Source: Providencia heimbachae ATCC 35613
GTDB lineage: Bacteria > Pseudomonadota > Gammaproteobacteria > Enterobacterales > Enterobacteriaceae
NCBI RefSeq assembly: GCF_001655055.1
Contig: NZ_LXEW01000040.1
Coordinates: forward strand, 1 to 64,000
DNA: 64,000 bases
Direction of reading: 5' to 3'
Shown: piece after piece, positions 49,358 to 57,682 of the stretch
Layout of the letters: each line of letters begins with the position of its first letter
Numbering within the stretch: position 1 is the stretch's first letter
The notes under the pieces: generated by a model
The model's input: only the letters and a program-made list of their open reading frames with translations
What the model was told of the DNA's origin: nothing
Database searches by the model: none
Translations under genes and position numbers: made by a program

Positions 49358-49710
49358 GCAGTTCCCTGATGAAACCTCAATTGCCATTGGTTGGCTGAAT
49401 TTTTTAACCAAATCGATGAGCGATTTGTCTGCTTTATTTTGGCGTTATTTTTAAATTCAAAACTGAGATAAGTAAGAAGTACGGTATTTTCATTTAAATA
49501 GTCAGCCGTATAATTTTCAGAATAAATTTGCTTTGGCAGCTCCTCAACTAAACTTGCTAAAGTATCTGCTTTGTCTGTTGATACACCAGAGCGACAAAAC
49601 TCAAAAAAATCCGCATGCAGGATCCCTATTAAGAAATCCATATTTTGCCTATTTATAGAGGCATGTAATTTTTTTTCTAACTCAATAATATGCTTCAATT
49701 CGTTCTTCAT
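49336..49710 (-). CDS. DUF4440/NTF2-like protein
   Basis: A 124-residue protein with the cone-shaped NTF2/SnoaL-like pattern: helical N-terminus (IIELEKKLHASINRQNMDFL), HADFFEFCRSGVSTDKADTL, then beta-strands ending in SSIWLKNSANQWQLRFHQGT, which is the DUF4440 hallmark. No catalytic role can be inferred. The stop of the LysR gene upstream and this start share a base at 49710, so the two are translationally coupled. Its end runs into the fbaA terminator. Confidence 0.78.
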   Translation of the reverse strand: MKNELKHIIELEKKLHASINRQNMDFLIGILHADFFEFCRSGVSTDKADTLASLVEELPKQIYSENYTADYLNENTVLLTYLSFEFKNNAKIKQTNRSSIWLKNSANQWQLRFHQGTAKKSPSK

Positions 49711-50561
49711 TATAACTGCCCTAATTGATAAGCAAGTTTCTCGGCGAGATCAGTGATGATGTCGGAGCTTGCGTGATAATGTAGTGCAATCTCCATTTCT
49801 TCAGCAGTAGGGAATCCTTCTTCGTCAGTGAGAATGCGGTGTTGTGGTAGTTTTGCTCGTAACGGCAATAAACTTACCCCTAAACCATCAGTAATTGCAC
49901 TTTGAATACCGGCTAAACTTGAACAGGTATAGGTGATGTGCCAAGGACGCTGTTCGTTATCTAATAATCTAAACATATCATTGCGATATAGACCATTTTC
50001 AGGGAAGACAATCAAAGGTAATGAACCTGCATTGAGAGGTTCTCTTGAATTACTGGTCAGCCAACACAAAGGTTCAGGCCAATGATAATCACTTTTAAAT
50101 TCACCTTTTCTTTGTTTCACAATGATTAAGTCCAGTTCTGCATGTTGGTAACGTTGGTAGAGCTGACGGCTTAAACCACTCGTAACTTCAAGGCGTACAT
50201 TTGGATTGGCTTGCATAAAGGCGGCGAGGGTTGGGGTAATCTGACCAGAAGCTAAGTCTTCGGGAAAACCTAGTCTTAGGGTTTGAATAACCGCATTACC
50301 GGTGATTTTCATAAAAAAAGTATCATTAAGCGAAATGATTTTTTTTGCATAACCTAATAAAACCTCGCCCGTTTCTGTCAGTGTTAGCATTCGATGCCCA
50401 CGAATAAATAGAGGGTGTCCAACCAAGGTCTCTAATCGCTGAATTTGCTGGCTAAGTGTTGATTGGGTAGAGTTTAGGTGCTGTGAAGCTACCGTGAAAT
50501 TCCCCGTTTCAGCGACGGTAATAAAGGTTTTTAGCAAAACAAGATTGAGTAATGAATTCAT
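49710..50561 (-). CDS. LysR-family transcriptional regulator
   Basis: A regulator of about 283 residues with an N-terminal winged HTH (FITVAETGNFTVASQHLNST, QSTLSQQIQRLETLVGHPLF) and a C-terminal effector-binding domain. I choose the internal ATG giving MNSLLNLVLLKTF; the upstream ATG at 50579 has no ribosome-binding site and overlaps a candidate operator. It is divergent from the ankyrin-deaminase-exporter operon with an 83-base gap, so it probably controls that operon. The effector is unknown; the neighbouring deaminase hints at a purine or related base. Confidence 0.88.
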   Translation of the reverse strand: MNSLLNLVLLKTFITVAETGNFTVASQHLNSTQSTLSQQIQRLETLVGHPLFIRGHRMLTLTETGEVLLGYAKKIISLNDTFFMKITGNAVIQTLRLGFPEDLASGQITPTLAAFMQANPNVRLEVTSGLSRQLYQRYQHAELDLIIVKQRKGEFKSDYHWPEPLCWLTSNSREPLNAGSLPLIVFPENGLYRNDMFRLLDNEQRPWHITYTCSSLAGIQSAITDGLGVSLLPLRAKLPQHRILTDEEGFPTAEEMEIALHYHASSDIITDLAEKLAYQLGQL

Positions 50562-50577
50562 TTTATTAATACCTAAC

Positions 50578-50600
50578 ATTTAGTTATTTAATTTCTAAAT
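50578..50600. promoter_or_regulatory. Candidate LysR operator
   Basis: Perfect 6-bp arms ATTTAG and CTAAAT separated by 11 bases lie in the divergent gap between the LysR gene and the ankyrin gene, consistent with a LysR-type dyad. No experimental basis. Confidence 0.45.
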
Positions 50601-50644
50601 AGCATATATTTTGAGTAGATTAAATAGACGAGAGGAGATAAATC

Positions 50645-51331
50645 ATGAAAATAACCTATTTACGGGCTAAGTGGATGTTCTATTTACTTGGTGTTTTTTC
50701 TATTTCTTTGATATTTATGGCTAAAGTAATGGCTAAACCAAATCCTGAGCAACTAACCGTATTAGCGGAAAAAGGCGAGCTATCATTGTTACAACATGCG
50801 GTTGAGCAAGGGGCTGATATCGAACAGCGTGACCTTCGCTTGCGTACCCCATTAATGGCAGCAACCCATGGTAATCAAATTGCGGTGGCTCGCTACCTTA
50901 TTGAGCAAGGGGCTGATGTTAATGCACAAGATAGCATTCAAGACTCCCCTTATTTATATGCAGGTGCCCGTGGTTTGCAAGAAATTCTTGAAATGACACT
51001 ATCCCATGGGGCGAATTTAAAGAGTACCAACCGTTACGGTGGGACAGCGTTGATACCTGCCGCTGAACGGGGGCATGTACAAACCGTAAAAAGCTTAATT
51101 GATGCCGGTGTTGATGTTAATCATGTCAATCGACTGGGTTGGACAGCCTTGATAGAAGCTATCATTCTTGGTGATGGCAGCGATAAGTATGCACAAATCG
51201 TTACTTTATTGATTAACGGTGGTGCGGATGTGAATTTAGCCGATGCCTCGGGTGATACCCCATTAGCATTAGCTAAGAGTAAAGGGTACCGTAACCTGAT
51301 TGAAATCCTTGAGCGTTCAGGAGCTAAATAA
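50645..51331 (+). CDS. Exported ankyrin-repeat protein
   Basis: A 228-residue protein with an N-terminal hydrophobic signal/anchor (MFYLLGVFSISLIFMAKVMA, ending near residue 31) and about five ankyrin repeats over residues 35-225. Typical repeat cores are TPLMAATHGNQIAVARYLIE, GADVNAQD, GTALIPAAERGHVQTVKSLI and DTPLALAKSKGYRNLIEILE. It is predicted to be periplasmic and to bind proteins; the partner is unknown. First gene of a tightly packed operon with the deaminase (one-base overlap of stop and start) and the transporter. GAGGAG precedes the ATG. Confidence 0.85.
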   Translation: MKITYLRAKWMFYLLGVFSISLIFMAKVMAKPNPEQLTVLAEKGELSLLQHAVEQGADIEQRDLRLRTPLMAATHGNQIAVARYLIEQGADVNAQDSIQDSPYLYAGARGLQEILEMTLSHGANLKSTNRYGGTALIPAAERGHVQTVKSLIDAGVDVNHVNRLGWTALIEAIILGDGSDKYAQIVTLLINGGADVNLADASGDTPLALAKSKGYRNLIEILERSGAK

Positions 51332-51795
51332 TGTCTGATAAACAATTTTTACAGCAGGCGATTTCACTGGCAACTGAAAATGTCAAAGCGGGCGGACGCC
51401 CTTTTGGTGCAGTGGTAGTAAGCGAAGGACAAGTCATTGCAACAGGTGTAAATCAAATGCTTGAATTGAGTGACCCAACGGCTCATGCAGAACTAATGGC
51501 ACTTCGCCAAGCGGGTGAGGCCTTAGGGCGTATTAAGCTTGAGGGTTGCGTGGTATATGCCAGTGGGCAACCTTGCCCAATGTGCCTTGCGGCGATGCGC
51601 ATGGCAGGGATTTCTCGCATTGTTTACGCCTATTCGAATCAAGATGCTGAACCTTTTGGCTTATCAACGGCTTCGATTGCTGAATCTTTAAGGGTTGAAC
51701 CTCAGCAGCAAGTTGGGTTGAGTTTCGAACAAATCAAGCCAGAAAATGAATTTAAACCAGTGCTTTACCGTTTCTGGCAGGAACAACAAAAGTAA
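51331..51795 (+). CDS. Nucleobase deaminase (guanine deaminase-like)
   Basis: Zinc-dependent deaminase of the cytidine/deoxycytidylate deaminase superfamily, 154 residues. Zinc ligands and proton shuttle are H52 and E54 in PTAHAELMAL and C82/C85 in GQPCPMCLAAM. The early GRPFGAVVVSEGQVIATGVN and overall length resemble the GuaD (guanine deaminase) type more than tRNA deaminase TadA. Substrate is therefore inferred as guanine or a related base. It overlaps the ankyrin gene and the transporter gene by one base each (TAATG), so translation of all three is coupled. Confidence 0.85.
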   Translation: MSDKQFLQQAISLATENVKAGGRPFGAVVVSEGQVIATGVNQMLELSDPTAHAELMALRQAGEALGRIKLEGCVVYASGQPCPMCLAAMRMAGISRIVYAYSNQDAEPFGLSTASIAESLRVEPQQQVGLSFEQIKPENEFKPVLYRFWQEQQK

Positions 51796-52979
51796 TGCGT
51801 AAACAAGCGGCTTCCTCATTAGGATTAGTTGTCACCATTATTTTAATTGGTATTAATTTACGCCCATTTATGACCGGGCCTGGCCCGGTGATTGACGATA
51901 TTATCCTTACGACAGGGATGAGTTTTCAAGGTATTTCATTACTCACCTTGTTACCGATGCTGTTGATGGGAGTTGGTGCGTTGATCGTCCCCGCACTGAA
52001 TCAGCGCTGGGGTGAGCGCCGAGGTATCAGCTGGGCGATGCTGCTTCTATTATTGGGGTCGTTTAGCCGCTTATTTGTTTCTGATGGTTTAGCCTTGTTG
52101 ATGACGGCTTTCCTTTGTGGGCTAGGGGCGGCTTATATTCAAGCTGTGTTACCGGGATTAATTAAGTCTCGATTCCCTAAAAAAATGGCCACCATGACGG
52201 GGCTCTATTCGGCAACGATGATGATAGGCGGGGCAATAGGGGCACAACTAACACCGATATTGGCCGAGTCGACAGGGCATTGGCAAAGTGCGTTAGCGTG
52301 GTTGGCACTTCCTGCCTTGGTTGCATTATTTGCGATAATAATCACCATCCGAGCATCCTCCTCACCGGTAGCGACAACACAAAACTCAGTGTGGGGCTAT
52401 CTTTCACAGCCTAGAGCATGGTTATTGATGGTGGGCTTTGGTTTAATTAATGCAGGCTACGGCACTGTCGTGACTTGGCTCGCGCCTTTTTTTCAAACTC
52501 AGGGGCTAAGTGCCTCTGAAAGTGGTTCCTTATTGGCGATTTTAACTCTTTTTCAAGCGGCGGCTGCATTGATGATCCCTGTGTTGGCATCGCATAATAT
52601 AGATCGCCGTTTTTGGCTTACTGTGACATTGGTGAGCCAAGCCGTAGGATTTGCTGGATTAATGCTTTTCCCTAATTTCTCGCCATTACTGTGGTGTGGC
52701 TTATTAGGCAGTGGATTGGGGGGATGTTTTGCCTTGACCATTATTGCATCGTTAGATCATTTGCCTCATCCGGTCAGTGCTGGGGTATTAACCGCATTTA
52801 TGCAAGCAGGGGGCTTTATTATCGCAGGTTTTGGCCCATTGGCTGCCGCAGTGCTACAACAGGTTAGCCAAAGCTTTACTTGGGTTTGGGGAATGCATGT
52901 TGTTTTAGTATTGATTACCTTATTGCTCTTTTTACGTTTAAACCCAAAAGGGTATAGCCAGATCTTTAGCCTGAAATAA
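51795..52979 (+). CDS. CynX/NimT-family MFS transporter
   Basis: A 394-residue inner-membrane protein with 12 predicted helices. The N-terminus IILIGINLRPFMTGPGPVID and LTLLPMLLMGVGALIVPAL match the CynX/NimT/YeaN branch of the major facilitator superfamily, which includes cyanate and 2-nitroimidazole transporters. Co-transcription with a deaminase suggests transport of the deaminase substrate or product, or export of a toxic base; that is inference. The start overlaps the deaminase stop by one base. Confidence 0.85.
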   Translation: MRKQAASSLGLVVTIILIGINLRPFMTGPGPVIDDIILTTGMSFQGISLLTLLPMLLMGVGALIVPALNQRWGERRGISWAMLLLLLGSFSRLFVSDGLALLMTAFLCGLGAAYIQAVLPGLIKSRFPKKMATMTGLYSATMMIGGAIGAQLTPILAESTGHWQSALAWLALPALVALFAIIITIRASSSPVATTQNSVWGYLSQPRAWLLMVGFGLINAGYGTVVTWLAPFFQTQGLSASESGSLLAILTLFQAAAALMIPVLASHNIDRRFWLTVTLVSQAVGFAGLMLFPNFSPLLWCGLLGSGLGGCFALTIIASLDHLPHPVSAGVLTAFMQAGGFIIAGFGPLAAAVLQQVSQSFTWVWGMHVVLVLITLLLFLRLNPKGYSQIFSLK

Positions 52980-53050
52980 TAGTTAGCATTACATCAATAC
53001 AAGCGATAATAATTTTCATTTTATTTATTTTAATAAGCGAGTTGTCATTC

Positions 53051-53098
53051 TTCAAGTTGCAGGGTCGTAGAGCATGATTAATAACCTTGCAACTTGAA
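53051..53098. repeat. Dispersed palindromic intergenic element
   Basis: TTCAAGTTGCAGGGT and ACCTTGCAACTTGAA form a near-perfect inverted repeat between convergent genes. It resembles the copy at 20381 and the end segments of the 129-bp repeats, and could also act as a transcription stop. Confidence 0.65.
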
Positions 53099-53171
53099 TT
53101 CTATTGGCATACAAAGGGGATATTGTGATATTTAACGCTAAATTTTATTTTTTGAATAAGTAAAATTGCGT

Positions 53172-53804
53172 TTAAATGGCAAAACCAAATGTCAGTGTTG
53201 CATGCCCGTCTAAAGATGCGTCTCCGGTATGGTTTTTCAAGTTTCCATTTAAATAGGGTGTTACTTCAAATTCAGCTGAAAAAACCTGTCCACTCGCGAG
53301 TTGGTTTTGTGCAGCCGCCCATGCAATGGTATAGCTTTTAGTCACAATCATTTCATCATCCAGATAAGTATTATTTGCTAGCATACCAACTTGCTTTTCT
53401 CCACTTTGGTTATTTGCTTGTACTGTCGGGTTTTTCATATTGATAATATAATAGCCCACTTTTTTATCGGTATCGAACATACCTAAGCCAAAGGCATAGT
53501 TAGTCGTTCCTCCGATATTTACACTATTTTCTCGGTTGTCTTGAGCATTAAAAGTTAAATATGTTGTTGAATCACAGATGATTTGAATTTTTTTAGATAT
53601 ACCATCTAGTTGATAGCTTGCTGTATCAGGGAATAAATTTGGAGATACATTAAATACATATTCTATATTTGCATTACTTAAGCCATTGATCGTACAGGTT
53701 GGCGGTACAATTTCGCCTATAACTTTTAAATTGGCTACCGGTGCTGATAAGGCTGAACAAGATATAAAAATTAATGGTAATGCATATAAGCTTTTCTTAA
53801 ACAT
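53172..53804 (-). CDS. DUF1120-type fimbrial subunit
   Basis: A 210-residue exported protein: signal MFKKSLYALPLIFISCSALS cleaved at SA before PVANLKV. The signature LKVIGEIVPPTCTING near the mature N-terminus, a later cysteine in IQIICDSTTYL and the closing SLDGHATLTFGFAI strand fit DUF1120 proteins, beta-type fimbrial subunits. It has its own ribosome-binding site (AAGGAA). A terminator and a 529-base gap separate it from the mrp-like operon, so it is probably an independent unit. No usher or chaperone of its own is next to it, so it may use the neighbouring machinery or be an orphan. Confidence 0.8.
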   Translation of the reverse strand: MFKKSLYALPLIFISCSALSAPVANLKVIGEIVPPTCTINGLSNANIEYVFNVSPNLFPDTASYQLDGISKKIQIICDSTTYLTFNAQDNRENSVNIGGTTNYAFGLGMFDTDKKVGYYIINMKNPTVQANNQSGEKQVGMLANNTYLDDEMIVTKSYTIAWAAAQNQLASGQVFSAEFEVTPYLNGNLKNHTGDASLDGHATLTFGFAI

Positions 53805-54333
53805 AATAATTCCTTACAAGGTGTAACTGTAAAATAAAAACTAACCATTCTAAGATTAAATAAATTTAGATTTTTAAATTTAAATAACAAAATTAATTTT
53901 GTATTTGTTATTGCGGTAATTTATTTTATTTAATAAGTGTTATTATTATAATCAAAGGTAAGGGGGATTAAAAGCAAGCAAAAAATAGCAGATGTAAGTA
54001 TGTTGAAATGTAACTTAAAGTTTTACTTGTTAAAACAAGGTGCTATCGTTTAAATTATCTAGATTTTATTTTCATTTAAAATGATAGTTCCAATTAAATC
54101 TAAAAAGGAATGGAAAATTAAAATAAAAAACTAAATTTTTTGTTAAATATTCACTTGTAATAAATATTATTAATTATACTCATAAAATGAGTATTCATTG
54201 AGTGTTTTTATTTATTTAATATATAGTTTAATATAACTGCTCGATAGTGAAAATTAGGAGGGGTATATGACGATAATATAAAAAATCTGGCTCGGTGTTA
54301 GTTATAGAACCAGATTTTACTTATTTGAAAAAC
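53805..54333. other. AT-rich gap before the DUF1120 gene
   Basis: Very AT-rich, no supported gene. It contains the terminator of the mrp-like operon (54282-54318) and must contain the promoter of the DUF1120 gene with a potentially long leader. Confidence 0.5.
54282..54318 (-). terminator. Terminator of the mrp-like fimbrial operon
   Basis: Stem AAAATCTGG/CCAGATTTT, on the minus strand followed by TTTTTTAT, 16 bases after the MrpJ-like gene. Confidence 0.8.
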
Positions 54334-54594
54334 TCAAAATTTTTTAGATTGTGGCCAATGCATAGTATTATTTTCTTGAAGAAAATAATCTAAATCACAT
54401 TGCAGAATATTGGCGAATATACAGAGTCGATGTATGGTGAAGTTTTGCGTTCCACGCTCGTAACGGGAAATTTGTTGCTGGCTTAGCCCGGTGTTTTTAC
54501 CAAGAATACTGGCACTCCACCCAAAATGTAAGCGGCGCTTACGGAGCTGTTGCCCTATATAGGAGTTAGATATTTCTGTATGATATATTTTCAT
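54334..54594 (-). CDS. MrpJ-like helix-turn-helix regulator
   Basis: An 86-residue XRE-type DNA-binding protein: IGQQLRKRRLHFGWSASILG, then LSQQQISRYERGTQNFTIHR and a short tail. Size, single domain and position as the last gene of a fimbrial operon match MrpJ of Proteus, which represses flagellar genes when fimbriae are expressed. A reciprocal motility role here is inferred. It lies 61 bases after the PglL-like gene and just before the operon terminator. Confidence 0.85.
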   Translation of the reverse strand: MKIYHTEISNSYIGQQLRKRRLHFGWSASILGKNTGLSQQQISRYERGTQNFTIHRLCIFANILQCDLDYFLQENNTMHWPQSKKF

Positions 54595-54655
54595 AATAAA
54601 GCTCTTATTTTACTTGCGATTTTTTAGTTACATTAATATTAAATTGATGAGTTAG

Positions 54656-56071
54656 TTATGTTGTTAATATTTCCATTTTTACAGGTTCAAAATTACTTTG
54701 ATTTTTGGCATAAAATGATTTTTCTCCGTTAAATAAAAACAAACCGATAACGAATATACTTATTCCTAAAGCAAAGATAATGAAACTAAATAATGTTGAC
54801 AACTGTTGATTAATGTAAAACATTGATTGTTCCTCTAATGAAAATGCAGCATCAGAGAATGATGAGAATAAAATTACGATTCCCCAGTGGAGTACCGATA
54901 ATAAAAATGGATATTCAACATTATTATGAATTAGTATGGGAACGATAGAGAGTATTATGGCGAGTGAATACCCATTTCCATTCAGTTTATACTTAATGAC
55001 AGATTGAAAGATAATATACACCCCGCCAGTTATCAGCAATGACATAAAAGCAATGCTGATATAACTACCTGTCATTATCCATAATAATATTTCGTTATGA
55101 GCATGTGGAACAATATAACTTGTTTCTGATAAAAATGGGATGGCAGTTCGTTCATAGTTATCTTGTAATAAAGATGACAGTCCCCATGCATCATAAGGTT
55201 GCTCTAAAAATAAAGTGATTGAAAATCTTAGCATTTGTTTTAAGTGGAACTGGTTCATTGCAGATGAGTCAATATATTGAGGGCAAAGCTTTATCAGATA
55301 AACACCAATAAAAAATGCTATTGCAATAATAAAGTAGCTTGCACTTATTCTTGTTTGATTTTTTTTATAAAAAAGACAAATGAAAATTAAAATAGAAACA
55401 ATAAAACTTAGCCAAGTTGTGACAGATTGCAATACTACAATCATTAGTGTGAATAGAAAAATAAAAATGCCTAATATTAAAACGCGAAATTTTTCATATC
55501 GTTTAGACGCTAAAGTAAACTGTGATAACACTAATGCGGTTAGCGAAAGTAGGCATGCTGTCGCCATTCCAACCGATAATATATTGATTTGTTGTGATAA
55601 ACCATTTGAACGCATACCCGATGCGAGGTAAAAAATATCAGACTCATATAAATATTGGTAAGCCGTCAACACAACTTGAATTCCAGTAACGGCAATAAAG
55701 CAGTAAATACAAAAAGATTGAATTAACCACTTTTTTCTCACTTGTAATCCTGCAATATACAGTAATACTCCAGCCGTAATACCTGACCAATACCAAAAAT
55801 GAATATCATTATCTTTCGAGTAAATCAAATCTATTATTAAAATAATTAATGCAAAACAATAACAAATAGCAGGTAATGTAATAATGATTCTATTTTTTCG
55901 ATAGAATACCGTAAATGCAATAACAGATATTATCAGTGCAATAGCCAGCCAGCTGATAATATTCTGAGGCAATGATTGGCGTAAGCTACCTAAACTATCG
56001 ATATAAATAATACTGGCTAAATGCCAAACAATAAATATACCAATGAAAAGTGAACGAGAAAATAGAATCAT
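54656..56071 (-). CDS. PglL/WaaL-like O-antigen ligase superfamily protein in fimbrial operon
   Basis: A 471-residue polytopic membrane protein with about twelve hydrophobic helices. Several features match the Wzy_C superfamily (O-antigen ligase WaaL, polymerase Wzy, O-oligosaccharyltransferase PglL). NGLSQQINILSVGMATACLL at residues 156-175 recalls the PglL-type G-x-x-Q-x-N segment. RFSITLFLEQPYDAWGLSSL near 282-301 recalls the Wzy_C core. HAHNEILLWIMTGSYISIAF at 323-342 has the catalytic-type loop histidines, and HNNVEYPFLL at 382-391 recalls the E-Y-P motif of PglL. It lies 28 bases downstream of the tip adhesin gene and upstream of the MrpJ-like gene, so it belongs to the operon. Transfer of a lipid-linked glycan onto a pilus subunit is inferred; WaaL-type or Wzy-type activity is not excluded. 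Confidence 0.78.
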   Translation of the reverse strand: MILFSRSLFIGIFIVWHLASIIYIDSLGSLRQSLPQNIISWLAIALIISVIAFTVFYRKNRIIITLPAICYCFALIILIIDLIYSKDNDIHFWYWSGITAGVLLYIAGLQVRKKWLIQSFCIYCFIAVTGIQVVLTAYQYLYESDIFYLASGMRSNGLSQQINILSVGMATACLLSLTALVLSQFTLASKRYEKFRVLILGIFIFLFTLMIVVLQSVTTWLSFIVSILIFICLFYKKNQTRISASYFIIAIAFFIGVYLIKLCPQYIDSSAMNQFHLKQMLRFSITLFLEQPYDAWGLSSLLQDNYERTAIPFLSETSYIVPHAHNEILLWIMTGSYISIAFMSLLITGGVYIIFQSVIKYKLNGNGYSLAIILSIVPILIHNNVEYPFLLSVLHWGIVILFSSFSDAAFSLEEQSMFYINQQLSTLFSFIIFALGISIFVIGLFLFNGEKSFYAKNQSNFEPVKMEILTT

Positions 56072-56099
56072 TTTAGTTAATGTTTATTTATGTTGAGAA

Positions 56100-57149
56100 T
56101 TACAAATAAGTGGCAATAATCCAAGCGCTACCACTGTATTTCCCTGGTTCTGCATCTAAGCCTGATAAATGGCTTTCAACTTGAATATTTTTTATTTTTT
56201 CAATCGTTGTTTCAATGGTTTTTCCACGTAGGTTACTCGAATCGTCATAAAGCATTAATTCAGAATAAATAGTATTACTTCCCGATTTTAAAGGTAGCCG
56301 CTTTTGCGGGTCACTGTCTGTGACATAATCTAAGCTAATTTTAACTTTAACGGATTGGGCCTTTTCACACTGATAAGTTACAGTGCGGGTTTCCTTACTA
56401 TCAAATTCAGTCGAATCTAATGATTGATGATTTATATTTAAATTATCAATATTTGATGTGCAGTTTGATGGAAAATTGATAATAGATGGGGCTAAATTTA
56501 ATTTAACCGTCGCTTTATCTGCCGGGACATTAACGGTGGGTTTGCCAGTATTTTCGAACATACGGGTATAGCCTGCGATCATCGCTTGTGGAATAACCAC
56601 TTTCCCATCAAGAGGAAGCTCTTTAACATAAATGCGCACTTCAAAAGGGAATTGTACCGTAAAATAGGAAGTATCTAGTGGTCCAGTTATATTGGCAGTA
56701 CAACCATGAGCCTCAATATTTTTCCAATCTTGAGTAATTCCATTATTAGAATAAAGTGTAAAAAAAGTATTGGAATTAATCCGATATGCGGTTAACCCTT
56801 TAAGGGTAAAACCGGCTTCTGGCATATATGCAAATACACGATGGTATGCATACTCACTTCTTAGATAAGAGGTTCCTATTATATAGTGTACACGGCAAGT
56901 CACCATACCACTTGGCTGAGACGTGCTTTCATTGACCTCAATACCTTCCTTATTCGGAGGCGCAATGGAATAATACTCTTCGTTGTTGCTTCCTATCGTG
57001 GGTGTTTGTGCAACAACGGAGTTATTAGCTACTAAATTCATCTGATAACTACCACCACTACCTGAGTAACGAGTGGCATAAGACATTTGGTTATAAGAAA
57101 ACAGCAATATAAACAATGAAATAAATGAAATACTTTTTATATTTATCAT
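56100..57149 (-). CDS. Fimbrial tip adhesin (MrpH-like position)
   Basis: A 349-residue two-domain exported protein. The signal MINIKSISFISLFILLFSYN ends near SYA; then a receptor-binding region to about residue 210 and a pilin domain beginning near NLAPSIINFPSNCTSNIDNL, with a second cysteine in VTYQCEKAQ and the closing strand GKYSGSAWIIATYL. The N-terminal domain has a likely disulfide (C85, C150) and histidines at 88, 103 and 148. In MrpH of Proteus three histidines bind zinc in the adhesin domain; whether these do so is unknown. It is the seventh subunit gene, in the position of mrpH. Confidence 0.85.
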   Translation of the reverse strand: MINIKSISFISLFILLFSYNQMSYATRYSGSGGSYQMNLVANNSVVAQTPTIGSNNEEYYSIAPPNKEGIEVNESTSQPSGMVTCRVHYIIGTSYLRSEYAYHRVFAYMPEAGFTLKGLTAYRINSNTFFTLYSNNGITQDWKNIEAHGCTANITGPLDTSYFTVQFPFEVRIYVKELPLDGKVVIPQAMIAGYTRMFENTGKPTVNVPADKATVKLNLAPSIINFPSNCTSNIDNLNINHQSLDSTEFDSKETRTVTYQCEKAQSVKVKISLDYVTDSDPQKRLPLKSGSNTIYSELMLYDDSSNLRGKTIETTIEKIKNIQVESHLSGLDAEPGKYSGSAWIIATYL

Positions 57150-57164
57150 TATAGTGACCTAATG

Positions 57165-57671
57165 TTAGAGATAATCAATCATGATGGATAAGGCGGCGCT
57201 AAATGGGCCTGCATCAAGGGTTTCTACCGCTTGATTAGTCACTAATTGTGATTGTATCGTGACTGTTCCTGTGTCCCCACTGACAGTAGGCGCAAATTTT
57301 TCCCACTTATGTAGGTTTAATGCGCTACTTTGATTTAATTGGGAGAAGCGGATCCCTAACCCATCAATAGAGGTGGCAAGTACCGTCTCATTATTAATAT
57401 TGAGAGTGCCGCCTTCTTTCGGCGCGAGATAAACTTGTAAGTTTTTTTTCAAATCACATTGTTTAATTAAAATACCAAAAGTTTGTTTTTCTTCTTTTAG
57501 CTTGTCGAGTGCGATATTGTGAAAATTAACAAATAACTCTTTTTCACCATTTTCATCGGTTATCACACAAGAAGGACGCACCAGTGTTGCTTCGATATTA
57601 ATGTGAACATCTGCTCGTAAGTTTGCTGATAGCAATAGCGTAAATAATATTAAAAAGCGGATTACATTCAT
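57165..57671 (-). CDS. Minor fimbrial subunit (MrpG-like position)
   Basis: A 168-residue type 1/Pap-class pilin. Signal MNVIRFLILFTLLLSANLRA, then DVHINIEATLVRPSCVITDE, where the N-terminal extension is followed by the first conserved cysteine. A second cysteine is in ILIKQCDLKK and the protein ends FSAALSIMIDYL, the usual C-terminal strand with penultimate tyrosine. Probably an adaptor below the adhesin. It lies 15 bases upstream of the adhesin gene. Confidence 0.83.
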   Translation of the reverse strand: MNVIRFLILFTLLLSANLRADVHINIEATLVRPSCVITDENGEKELFVNFHNIALDKLKEEKQTFGILIKQCDLKKNLQVYLAPKEGGTLNINNETVLATSIDGLGIRFSQLNQSSALNLHKWEKFAPTVSGDTGTVTIQSQLVTNQAVETLDAGPFSAALSIMIDYL

Positions 57672-57682
57672 TCTTATTTTCC

